DNA of 64,000 nucleotides, taken from positions 1 to 64,000 of the forward strand of contig CAWFZX010000019.1 in the NCBI GenBank assembly GCA_963820375.1, given 5' to 3'. A program made the position numbers and the translations under genes. Each line of letters starts with the position of its first letter. The stretch's first letter is position 1. The DNA is from AWTP1-13 sp963820375 (GTDB lineage Bacteria > Pseudomonadota > Alphaproteobacteria > Rhizobiales > Hyphomicrobiaceae). Positions 44,182 through 52,076 of the stretch are shown here, piece by piece. The notes under the pieces were generated by a model, which saw only the letters and a list, made by a program, of their open reading frames with translations, had not been told where the DNA came from and did not search any database.

Positions 44182-45045
44182 ATGCGCCGTGTCGGGAGGA
44201 TTGCTGTTTTCGCGCTCTTTGGCGTGCTCGCGCTCTATCCCGGACGAGCCGCGCAGGGTTGTGAGAATACACTTGGCGTCTCCCGCACGATCGAAGTTGA
44301 TACGACCGGCGGCCCGTGGTTTGGCACACCCCAAGGCGATCCCAATTTCCTAGCGCCGGGAGAAGTGGTGCTGACATTCGATGATGGTCCAGCCCCACGT
44401 TCAACACGAGCCATTCTCGCCGCCTTGGCCGCCGAGTGTACCAAGGCGACCTTCTTTGTACTGGGCGAAATGGCTGCGGCGCACCCAGACGTGGTCCGCG
44501 AGATGGACGCGCAAGGCCATACCATCGGCACCCATACGTGGTCGCACCCGAACCTGCGACGGCTGTCCGACGAGAAGATGAGAGGGCAGATCGAGGCGGC
44601 TTTCATAGCCGCCGAGACGGGAGCCGGACATCCAATTGCGCCCTTCTTCCGCTATCCCTATCTGAGCCACACGCCGGCCGGCGACACCTATCTGCAAAGT
44701 CGAAACATCGCCCAGTTCGCCATCGACATCGACTCCCTCGACTGGCGTTCGCGCAACGCCCAAAGCATCGTGCGACGGATAGCGGCAAGCCTCAATCAGC
44801 GCGGTAAAGGCATCATCCTGCTGCATGACATCCACCCCTCCACGGCGGCCGCGCTACCAGCGGTCCTCGCCTGGCTTAAAAGCAATGGTTTCCGGGTGGT
44901 GCACCTGAGACCGAAGGCCCCCGCAGCAACTGTGGCCGGCTACGAGGTGCCGGCCAGCAAGGAGCATCGCTACGCCGCGCCGGCTCGCCGCCGCGTGGTG
45001 CACGCCAAGCCAGCGCTGACGGGTTGGAAATGGCCGGCGTGGTGA
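44182..45045 (+). CDS. Polysaccharide deacetylase (NodB-type, CE4)
   Basis: A 287-residue secreted or periplasmic enzyme with an N-terminal signal peptide. CE4 motifs: VVLTFDDGPAPRST (motif 1), IGTHTWSHPNLRRL (motif 2, H-x-x-x-H metal site), APFFRYPYLSHT (motif 3) and KGIILLHDIHP (motif 5). It deacetylates chitin-oligomers, peptidoglycan or other N-acetylated glycans. The start at 44182 follows GAGGGAA. A basic tail (PARRRVVHAKPAL) could bind polyanions. Confidence 0.9.
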   Translation: MRRVGRIAVFALFGVLALYPGRAAQGCENTLGVSRTIEVDTTGGPWFGTPQGDPNFLAPGEVVLTFDDGPAPRSTRAILAALAAECTKATFFVLGEMAAAHPDVVREMDAQGHTIGTHTWSHPNLRRLSDEKMRGQIEAAFIAAETGAGHPIAPFFRYPYLSHTPAGDTYLQSRNIAQFAIDIDSLDWRSRNAQSIVRRIAASLNQRGKGIILLHDIHPSTAAALPAVLAWLKSNGFRVVHLRPKAPAATVAGYEVPASKEHRYAAPARRRVVHAKPALTGWKWPAW

Positions 45046-45270
45046 AAGCGCCGACACCACGCCCGACCCATAGTCTTGGCATGGGTTGACCGCCGGCGTT
45101 GCTGCACGCAGCGATTGAGGGACGCCATTGACGTGGGAGATGTCCCAAAACGGTGTGCGCCATCGGTTCCGACCGTTCATCTGCCGGTTTACGGGTTTCA
45201 CCTGATGTCCGCAGGGTCAGATCCAAGCGCATCTTTGCGCAGGATACGGTTTAGCTGCGGACCTGGACTC

Positions 45271-46053
45271 ATGTCACGCGCATTGCAGACGGTACCGAAC
45301 GGAACGCTGTTCGAGCTCCATACGCGACTGATCGATTTTACCAACAGCGTCGGCGATTTGTGTAGCCCAAACGACGTCCTCAACGCCTTGCATGCGGTTT
45401 CAACCGCAAGCCTGCCGCTGAACGTACTCGGCGCAACCCGCTTACCGGTCAAGGCGACCAACCTGGGCTCCGCGCAGCTTGGAAAATCCGCATTCCTGCA
45501 TGGCGGGGTCCCCGCCGGTTGGTGGGATGAATATTTGACGCTCGCAAAGAGCAACTTTGCGCCGGCAATTTTCCTGGCGCGATCCAGTCTTGCGTCATTC
45601 ACATGGACGGAAACCAGCAAAATGCTGGAGCCCATCGGTGTTGATCGCTGGTCCGTCGAGCTGGGTCTCAAGTACGGAATGCGGGACGGGCTGACCTATG
45701 CGGTCGGCGGTCGCTGGGTGGTTGGGTTCTGGTCACGCAGAGAGCTGTCTCAGATCCTGACACACCCAGCACGTGTCATCATTTGTGCTGCCGCCAGCCT
45801 TGCGGCGCTGCGCCTAGAACAATTGACTGGACCCGATGCCACGCGGATCGGCTCACGACCACGCTTAACCCCCCGCGAAGTCGCAGTGTTGCGCATGGTA
45901 TCGATGGGGCGTGAGTCGTCCGCCATTGCCCAGGCGCTCGGTCTCGGCGCCGAGACGGTGCGCAGCCACTTGAAAAAGGCACAAGCGAAATTGGGCGCCC
46001 ACAATCGGACGCAGGCCGCATGCGAAGCCATGCGCCAGAATTTGATTCCCTGA
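45271..46053 (+). CDS. LuxR-type regulator (solo)
   Basis: A 260-residue regulator. The N-terminal 180 residues have an autoinducer-binding-like fold (FELHTRLIDFTNSVGDL, GGVPAGWWDEYLTLA, YGMRDGLTYAVGGRWVVG). The C-terminal helix-turn-helix is LTPREVAVLRMVSMGRESSA with ALGLGAETVRSHLKKAQAKL. No luxI synthase is visible nearby. The start is uncertain: ATG 45271 or ATG 45205; neither has a good ribosome site. Confidence 0.8.
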   Translation: MSRALQTVPNGTLFELHTRLIDFTNSVGDLCSPNDVLNALHAVSTASLPLNVLGATRLPVKATNLGSAQLGKSAFLHGGVPAGWWDEYLTLAKSNFAPAIFLARSSLASFTWTETSKMLEPIGVDRWSVELGLKYGMRDGLTYAVGGRWVVGFWSRRELSQILTHPARVIICAAASLAALRLEQLTGPDATRIGSRPRLTPREVAVLRMVSMGRESSAIAQALGLGAETVRSHLKKAQAKLGAHNRTQAACEAMRQNLIP

Positions 46054-46472
46054 GTGCCACATCACAGCGCAACGGCTCAGGCGCTTGCCTCAGCGATGCA
46101 GAAAGATTTAAGCGATCCGGGTTGATCGGCGGCGGCGCCGGCGCCGGTCCTCACTTCGCCCCAAGAAATTCTTGGGCGAAGCCTCACGCAAGCCGTGCAG
46201 GTGCCACTTGCTGGCGCCGTAGGCTGTAGCCCTGCCCCAGCACCGGCATGCCCCTGAAGCCACACGATAATCGCCTCGCGCACCCCGCCGCTGTTTCAAG
46301 GCGAGGCTCGGTGGTTCACGCGAGGGTGAGGGCAGGCCGTAAAACTTTGGAGCAAGAGTCCAGTGCGAGTTGCGTACGTTGGTCCTACCGGAAGCTTGGC
46401 CGAACGTCCCTAGACGCAGAGGAGCCGGCTGCTACAACGATCAAACCCAGCAAGGTCCAACGGGCGGCCAAC
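46054..46472. other. Intergenic, no supported gene
   Basis: About 420 bases with shadow frames only. Confidence 0.4.
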
Positions 46473-46598
46473 ATGCCGGACGATCCTAAACACGCCACGC
46501 AATTTCCCGATCTGATCAACGCCTTGTGCACGGCCGTAGCCGTCCTATCTGCATGCGGCTTGGTCTGGGTCGCGCTCACTTGGGAGCCGCCGCGCTAG
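46473..46598 (+). CDS. Possible small membrane protein, 41 residues
   Basis: MPDDPKHATQFPDLINALC followed by one membrane helix (TAVAVLSACGLVWVALTW) and a short tail. It lacks a strong ribosome site, so this is tentative. Confidence 0.3.
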   Translation: MPDDPKHATQFPDLINALCTAVAVLSACGLVWVALTWEPPR

Positions 46599-46845
46599 AC
46601 GCGGGTGAGAGCCTCCGCCAGCGCGCGGCCTGCCATCGGCAAATCCACACCCTTGTTTCCGTTAGCGCGGCGCCGGCGCGGCCCTGGCCCTTGTCACACG
46701 CGGGGCAGCACCAATGCAGGCGAGCCGCCCGCTGCTTTGCGACCCCGCACCTCGCCCTACTGGCCGCAAAAATTTTTCCGGCCCCGGGCCGCCCAGCCCC
46801 GTCGAACGCGGGATGTCGTTGCCCGCGCTGGCAAAGGTCGCAGCT

Positions 46846-47595
46846 TCACATCGCCAGATAGCCGCCGTCGACCGGCAGTTCCACGCCCGTGATGTAGGAA
46901 GCTTCGTCGGAAGCGAGAAAGAGGTTGGCGTAGGCAACCTCCTCGACGCGGCCATCGCGCCCCAGCGGCACGGCCTTCAGCATGCCCGCGCGCACCTTCG
47001 GATCGGCCGATAGCATCGAGGTCCGCATCGGCGGCATCAATCCCGGATGCACCGAGTTGACCCGGATGCCGTCCTTGGCAAACTGCACGGCGGCGGCCTT
47101 GGTCATGGTGCGTACAGCGCCCTTGGCGGCATTGTAGCCCATGTGGACGAACGTCTGGCCGGTGATGCCCGAGATCGAGGAAATGTTGACGATAGCGCCG
47201 GCCTTGGCCTGCTGCATCACCGGAATGACGGCGCGCATGCCGAGGAATACACCCTTTGCATTAATGCTCATTTGCCTGTCCCAGGTGGCCATGCTGAGGC
47301 GATCGGGATCGCTGCCGCTGACACCGGCGTTGTTGATAAGGATGTCAACGGCGCCGTGGGCCGCCAGCGCGGCAGCCACCACCGCTTCCCAATCCTGTTC
47401 GCTCGCCACATCGTGACGGCAGAAGCGCGCTTGCCCGCCCGCGGACGTGATTGCTCCGGCAAGGTCGCGGCCCTCGGCTTCCAAGAGGTCGGTCAGGACC
47501 ACCCGTGCACCTTCGGCCGCGAACAACCGGGCGGTGGCGGCACCCATGCCGGAGGAGGCACCTGTGACGATGGCGACTTTGTTGGCAAGGCGCAT
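46846..47595 (-). CDS. SDR-family oxidoreductase
   Basis: A 249-residue classical SDR. Cofactor motif GASSGMG (residues 12-18), NNAG near 88, and the active site SSISGITGQTFVHMGYNAAK (Ser...Tyr-x-x-x-Lys). The aspartate in VVLTDLL suggests NAD. The start at 47595 follows AGGAGGGAGACA. Divergent from the M24 peptidase gene, 148 bases away. Confidence 0.9.
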   Translation of the reverse strand: MRLANKVAIVTGASSGMGAATARLFAAEGARVVLTDLLEAEGRDLAGAITSAGGQARFCRHDVASEQDWEAVVAAALAAHGAVDILINNAGVSGSDPDRLSMATWDRQMSINAKGVFLGMRAVIPVMQQAKAGAIVNISSISGITGQTFVHMGYNAAKGAVRTMTKAAAVQFAKDGIRVNSVHPGLMPPMRTSMLSADPKVRAGMLKAVPLGRDGRVEEVAYANLFLASDEASYITGVELPVDGGYLAM

Positions 47596-47743
47596 TGTCT
47601 CCCTCCTGATTTCGCAAATCGGCGCCGGCAATGGTGGGCCACTCTGGCGCCGCACGCAAGCGAACCGTTGGCGGACGGCGTCGGTGGTCGACGGCCGATC
47701 GACCGGCTAGGATCCTCTCATGGCGACGAACGGGAGGACCACG

Positions 47744-49036
47744 ATGCCCAAGCAAACGAGCTTGCAAGCGGCCGATTTCCAGCGCGTGGCACTGCCCAAG
47801 CAGTTCTGCAATCTGGATCGCCTGCTGTTTGCCCTGGAGCGACGCGGCCTCGACGGCATTGTCGCCACGTTGCCCTACAACGTCTTCTACCTCACGGGCT
47901 TTAATGGCGTCGCCCACAAGGCCGACGAACCAAGGCCCTACGCCGTCATCCTGTCGCGGCATGCCCCCAGGCATCCCATCCTGGTGATCGCCGACTACTA
48001 CCTGGCAAGCTTCCTGACGCAGCCGACCTGGGTGGAGGACATCCGACCGTTCCGGGCCGTGATGATGCCGCTCGACCTAGCGCCAAAGCGGACGGACATC
48101 GATCGCTTCATACCGGCAGCCACTGCCGGCACGGATTGGATCAAGCGGGCACGGCAAAGCTATGCGTTCGACATGGCAAGCGCCATGCGCGGCGCCCTGG
48201 AGGAGCTCAAGCTCGCTCGAGGCCGGGTGGCGTTCGATGACATGGGCGCAGGCTTCCGGCTCGGCCTTGAGGACATGAAGGTCGCCGATGGCTACGATCC
48301 TTTGATGTTCGCTCGTGCGGTGAAGACCGACGTCGAGATGCGTCTGCTCGAGCGCTCGACACGGCTCAATGAGGCCGCCATCCACCGCACGGTGTCCGCG
48401 TGGGACAAAGGCGCCACTTGGCGCGATCTCAACAAGGCCTACGCCGCCGCGGTCATCGATCTGGGCGGCTTCGTGCGTGATCCAGCCGGCATGGTGTGGG
48501 GCCATCCCCGCGGCGCAGATGCGACGCTCATGCTGGCGACGGGCCTGGAGGACGACGAGGTCACGCCTGGGACGCACGTGATGTTCGATTGCCACGGCAC
48601 ACTCGACCTTTACTGCTGGGACGGTGGCAAGACCTGGGTGGTGGACGGCAAACCCGAAGGCGGCGCCCGCCGGTTCGCCGAGGCGACCGCGCAAGTGGGC
48701 GAAGCCTTGCTCCAGGCCATGCGACCGGGCGCGAAGATTAGCGCGCTGCAGGCGCGTGCTCGCGAGGTCTATCGCCAGGCGCACGTGCCCGATCCCGCCT
48801 CGGCCGTGATCTTCTTTCACGGGCTCGGACTGTCGCACATGGACATCGAACAGAGCCTGGCGGACGGTAGCCCCAACGGCGATTGGATCCTGGAAGACGG
48901 CATGGTGGTGCCAGTGCACCTGCTCTACCCCGGCGGTGAGCATGAGCGCGTGTGGCTGGAGGAAGTGGTGCACATCACCAAGGACGGCGGGCGGCCGCTG
49001 TTCTCATGGGGCTTCGAGCCGCTCACCGGGGGGTGA
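47744..49036 (+). CDS. M24-family metallopeptidase (Xaa-Pro aminopeptidase-like)
   Basis: A 430-residue protein with a creatinase-type N-terminal domain (LDRLLFALERRGLDGIVATL, YLTGFNG) and a pita-bread C-terminal domain. Metal-site residues in order are two Asp (FDCHGTLDLYCWDGG), His (FHGLGLSHMDIE) and a C-terminal Glu (VWLEEVVHIT). The first glutamate position, normally in an I-E-P-G motif, appears to be VPVHLLYPG. It may be a divergent or non-peptidase member. The ATG at 47744 follows GGGAGGACC. Confidence 0.84.
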   Translation: MPKQTSLQAADFQRVALPKQFCNLDRLLFALERRGLDGIVATLPYNVFYLTGFNGVAHKADEPRPYAVILSRHAPRHPILVIADYYLASFLTQPTWVEDIRPFRAVMMPLDLAPKRTDIDRFIPAATAGTDWIKRARQSYAFDMASAMRGALEELKLARGRVAFDDMGAGFRLGLEDMKVADGYDPLMFARAVKTDVEMRLLERSTRLNEAAIHRTVSAWDKGATWRDLNKAYAAAVIDLGGFVRDPAGMVWGHPRGADATLMLATGLEDDEVTPGTHVMFDCHGTLDLYCWDGGKTWVVDGKPEGGARRFAEATAQVGEALLQAMRPGAKISALQARAREVYRQAHVPDPASAVIFFHGLGLSHMDIEQSLADGSPNGDWILEDGMVVPVHLLYPGGEHERVWLEEVVHITKDGGRPLFSWGFEPLTGG

Positions 49037-49183
49037 TCGACAGGCCAAGACGACAACGACGGCGGCGATCCTCGCTGTTGCCAGACCGAATTTTGCGGGC
49101 ACGGAGCCTGGTGAGGGCGCGCGCGCCACGAGCTGGGAGGCCGCGGCCCTGCGGCGCGGCGCCGCTTGGGGCAAATACATAAA

Positions 49184-49211
49184 GAGGCGTCGTGCCGGCG
49201 CACGACGCCTC
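49184..49211 (-). terminator. Rho-independent-like terminator of the MBL-fold gene
   Basis: A perfect 12-base stem (GAGGCGTCGTGC / GCACGACGCCTC) with a four-base loop; on the minus strand it is followed by CTCTTTATGTATTT. It lies about 70 bases after the MBL stop codon. Confidence 0.75.
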
Positions 49212-49232
49212 CATGCATGGCCTGGTCTACCC

Positions 49233-49280
49233 GCCCAGCATCGGGCCCAGCATCAGGCCCAGTATCAGGCCCAGTATCGA
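49233..49280. repeat. 12-base tandem repeat, four copies, abutting the MBL stop codon
   Basis: Four consecutive copies of GCCCAG(C/T)ATC(A/G)(G/A) end exactly at the stop codon of the minus-strand MBL gene. Read in frame past that TGA they would encode (S/P)(I/M)LG and L(I/M)LG units before a TAG. Confidence 0.8.
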
Positions 49281-50240
49281 TCAGGCCTTGACGGGCTCGA
49301 ATGCGTAACCGCTGCCATCCTTCGAGAGCGTCCCGACATTGGGGAAGCCGAAGTGATAGCCGGCGATCATGCCCTTTTCGGCGATGACGCGATCGAAGAA
49401 GGCACGACGGGTGGCCTCGGCCTTGGGGCCATCGGCATCGAACATCGAAAACCAACCGGGGTTTCTGACGAACAGTTGGTGTACGCCCGTCACGTCGCCT
49501 TGGATGAACAGCTGCTGGCCGCCGGACGCAACCAGGAAAGAGGTATGCCCGATGGTATGTCCCGGCGTGGCGACGGCGCGAACTCCCGGCGCCACCTCGG
49601 CGCCGTCGTTGAACTGGCTGACGTTCTTCCAAGTTGGGAAGGTCGACTGCATGCGGCGCACGATCGGCCGATTGCCTTCCGGCAGCTTCTCGACCAGGGC
49701 TGGATCGGTCCAGAACTTGTACTCGACCTCGGGCATCAAGATCTGGGCGTTGGGGTAGATCTGCTCGCTCGTCTCCTTGGCCCACAGACCGGAGATGTGA
49801 TCGCCATGGAAATGCGAGATGACCACGGTATCTACCTTGGTCGGGTCCAGGCCGGCCGCTTTCATGTTTTCGGCCAGCTTGCCGACGGTCGGTGCACCAT
49901 TGGCGCCGAAGCCGGTATCGAACAACACCAGCTTGCCACCGCTCTTGACCGCCGTGGGTGTGAAGGGATTGGCAAACTTGTCGGGTCCGAGACCGCTCGC
50001 CACCAAGGCCTTTTTCACATCCTCAAGCGAGGCGTTTTTCACATAGTTGGCATCGAGAACGCGTTCGGTCTCGCCGTCATGCAGGCTGAACACCTCGATG
50101 TCGCCGATCTTGTACTTCAAGCTGTTGGCAGCGCGCTGAGCGTGCGCTGCACCGATAAAAGACACGGGCCCTTTGAGACCAAACACCAAGCCGGCGCCGA
50201 CTGAGCTGAGCACAAGGTCGCGCCGTGAAACTTCAAACAT
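49281..50240 (-). CDS. Tat-exported MBL-fold metallo-hydrolase
   Basis: A 319-residue periplasmic protein with a twin-arginine signal (EVSRRDLVLSSVGAG, cleavage near AHAQ). Metal ligands: VVISHFHGDHISGLW, ATPGHTIGHTSF and IQGDVTG, and a late histidine in AGYHFGFPN. It belongs to the lactonase/glyoxalase-like group of the fold; substrate unknown. The ATG at 50240 follows GGAGGAAAG. Confidence 0.9.
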   Translation of the reverse strand: MFEVSRRDLVLSSVGAGLVFGLKGPVSFIGAAHAQRAANSLKYKIGDIEVFSLHDGETERVLDANYVKNASLEDVKKALVASGLGPDKFANPFTPTAVKSGGKLVLFDTGFGANGAPTVGKLAENMKAAGLDPTKVDTVVISHFHGDHISGLWAKETSEQIYPNAQILMPEVEYKFWTDPALVEKLPEGNRPIVRRMQSTFPTWKNVSQFNDGAEVAPGVRAVATPGHTIGHTSFLVASGGQQLFIQGDVTGVHQLFVRNPGWFSMFDADGPKAEATRRAFFDRVIAEKGMIAGYHFGFPNVGTLSKDGSGYAFEPVKA

Positions 50241-50801
50241 GGCTTTCCTCCAGAGGTTGCCCCATTGCTGGCCAGGGCATCGCTTCGACGTCTACGTCCC
50301 GCTCCTGCCTTATACACCCCGATCTGGCGCCGCCGATGACAGCCCTCCCCGATCACGGCAAAGTTACGACTTGGCCGACACCGAGGTGAGCAGCGGCGGT
50401 TTTGCCACCTGTTGGCGCCGCGCAGGTGCCGATCGCGGCCTCATGCCTTGAGCGCGCGCACCCCGAAAGCGCGCCGCGCTGACGCGGATTTGCCCTTGCA
50501 AGCTTGCTCGCACGCGGCGGCATTGGCGGGGGGCCCGGCGCGCACATGGGAAGCCAAGGTTCGCGTGCCCAAGCCCCAAGCGCCCGCGGCGACAACCGTC
50601 GCCCGCAGAGGCATTTGCCTTTCGGGCGCCGCTCACCCCAGCGATGAGCGGCGGCCAAAATCCGGGCGCGCGCAAACGCGGCCAAGCGCGGTCCGCCAGC
50701 GCTCGCGTAAGAGGTCTGATCCGCCAGTATCGCGCTTGTTAATCACGCGCGTATCGCTACGATTGTCAGCCTCACCCGCTGCGAGGAAGGGCACAGAAGG
50801 C
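50241..50801. other. Intergenic between divergent genes
   Basis: About 560 bases between the MBL gene and the LLM oxidoreductase gene. A long plus-strand frame from 50412 is continuous with the LLM gene but lacks family-like sequence before 50802; I regard it as untranslated. Confidence 0.5.
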
Positions 50802-51962
50802 ATGGACGACCGATATCTGAAGACCGGCATATTCCTGGCCCCATTCCACCCGCTAGGCGAGAACCCATTGCTCTGCCTCGAGCGCGATATGGATCTTCTT
50901 GTCCATCTCGATCGGCTCAACTACTCGGAAGCCTGGGTCGGCGAGCACCACTCGGGCGGCTTTGAAATCATCGCCTGCCCTGAGATGTTCATTGCCGCCG
51001 CCGCCGAGCGCACGCGCCACATCCGGCTTGGCACGGGTGTGGTTTCACTGCCCTACCACAATCCGTTCACCGTTGCCGGACGCATGCTGCAGCTCGACTA
51101 TATGACGCGCGGACGAGCCATGTTCGGCGTCGGGCCCGGCTCGCTCGTCTACGACGCGGTCAAGATGGGATTGCGGCCCGAGGACCAGCGGCGCAAGCTC
51201 GATGAATCGCTCGATGTCATCATCGAATTGCTGCAGGGCCGCATGGTGACCAAAAAGACCGACTGGTTCGATCTGGTCGAGGCACGGCTGCAGCTCAAGG
51301 CCTACTCGCAGCCGATGATGGAGATGGCGGTCGCCTCGTCGCGTTCACCGACCGGCGCTCTGGCCGCCGGCAAGCACGGCATCGGCATGCTCTCGATCGG
51401 TGGGACGTCGGATGACGCGCTGAAGGCACATGCCAGCAATTGGGGCGTCTACGAGGACAGCGCGCGCGCCAACGGCAAAACCGCCGACAGGCGCAAATGG
51501 CGCATCGTCACTTTTGCGCATGTGGCCGAGACGCGCGAGCTGGCGCGCCAGGAGGTGAAATTCGGTCTCGACGACTTCCGGCGTTACTTCAGCGAGGTGG
51601 CGACCTTCCCCATCATCCCCGCCGACGTCACGGGTGATCCGGCCGATTATTTGGTGGAGTCGGGACTAGCCTGCATCGGTACGCCCGAGGACTGTGTGCG
51701 TCACTTCGAGCGCTTATGGAAGGGCTCGAACGGAGGCTTCGGCGGCGTCCTGCTGCTCGCGCACAACTGGGCCGACTGGCCGGCGACAAAAAAGAGCTAC
51801 GAGCTGATGGCGCGCTTTGTCCATCCGCACTTCCAGCGCAACGGCAACGGGCTGCGCGATTGGAGCTACGCCGATGCCAAGGCAAAATTCGCCACCGCCG
51901 GCGAGCAAAGCAAGGCCGCCGTGCAGGCCGCGATCGACAGATACCAGGCGCGCAAGGCATGA
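50802..51962 (+). CDS. LLM-class flavin-dependent oxidoreductase
   Basis: A 386-residue bacterial luciferase-like TIM barrel. Family motifs: YLKTGIFLAPFHPLGENPLL, YSEAWVGEHHSGGFEIIACP, RLGTGVVSLPYHNPFTVAGR and RAMFGVGPGSLVYDAVKMG. It uses reduced flavin from a partner reductase, not seen here. The start at 50802 is the ATG before DDRYLKTGIF. Similar enzymes include alkanal and alkanesulfonate monooxygenases; substrate unknown. Confidence 0.88.
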   Translation: MDDRYLKTGIFLAPFHPLGENPLLCLERDMDLLVHLDRLNYSEAWVGEHHSGGFEIIACPEMFIAAAAERTRHIRLGTGVVSLPYHNPFTVAGRMLQLDYMTRGRAMFGVGPGSLVYDAVKMGLRPEDQRRKLDESLDVIIELLQGRMVTKKTDWFDLVEARLQLKAYSQPMMEMAVASSRSPTGALAAGKHGIGMLSIGGTSDDALKAHASNWGVYEDSARANGKTADRRKWRIVTFAHVAETRELARQEVKFGLDDFRRYFSEVATFPIIPADVTGDPADYLVESGLACIGTPEDCVRHFERLWKGSNGGFGGVLLLAHNWADWPATKKSYELMARFVHPHFQRNGNGLRDWSYADAKAKFATAGEQSKAAVQAAIDRYQARKA

Positions 51963-52076
51963 GCGCGGCCGGCGCTGGCAGCAGAATTTGCCTCTGGGTG
52001 GCGCCGCCCATTGCCGCCAGCACGGTGCGCCCCCTCTCGTTGCTGCCTGCCTGTTTCGACCCTGGCGTGCTGAAGG

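Noticed and set aside
50412..50801. N-terminal extension of the LLM oxidoreductase
   Set aside because: The frame is open but the residues are not family-like and the ATG at 50802 gives the usual N-terminus.
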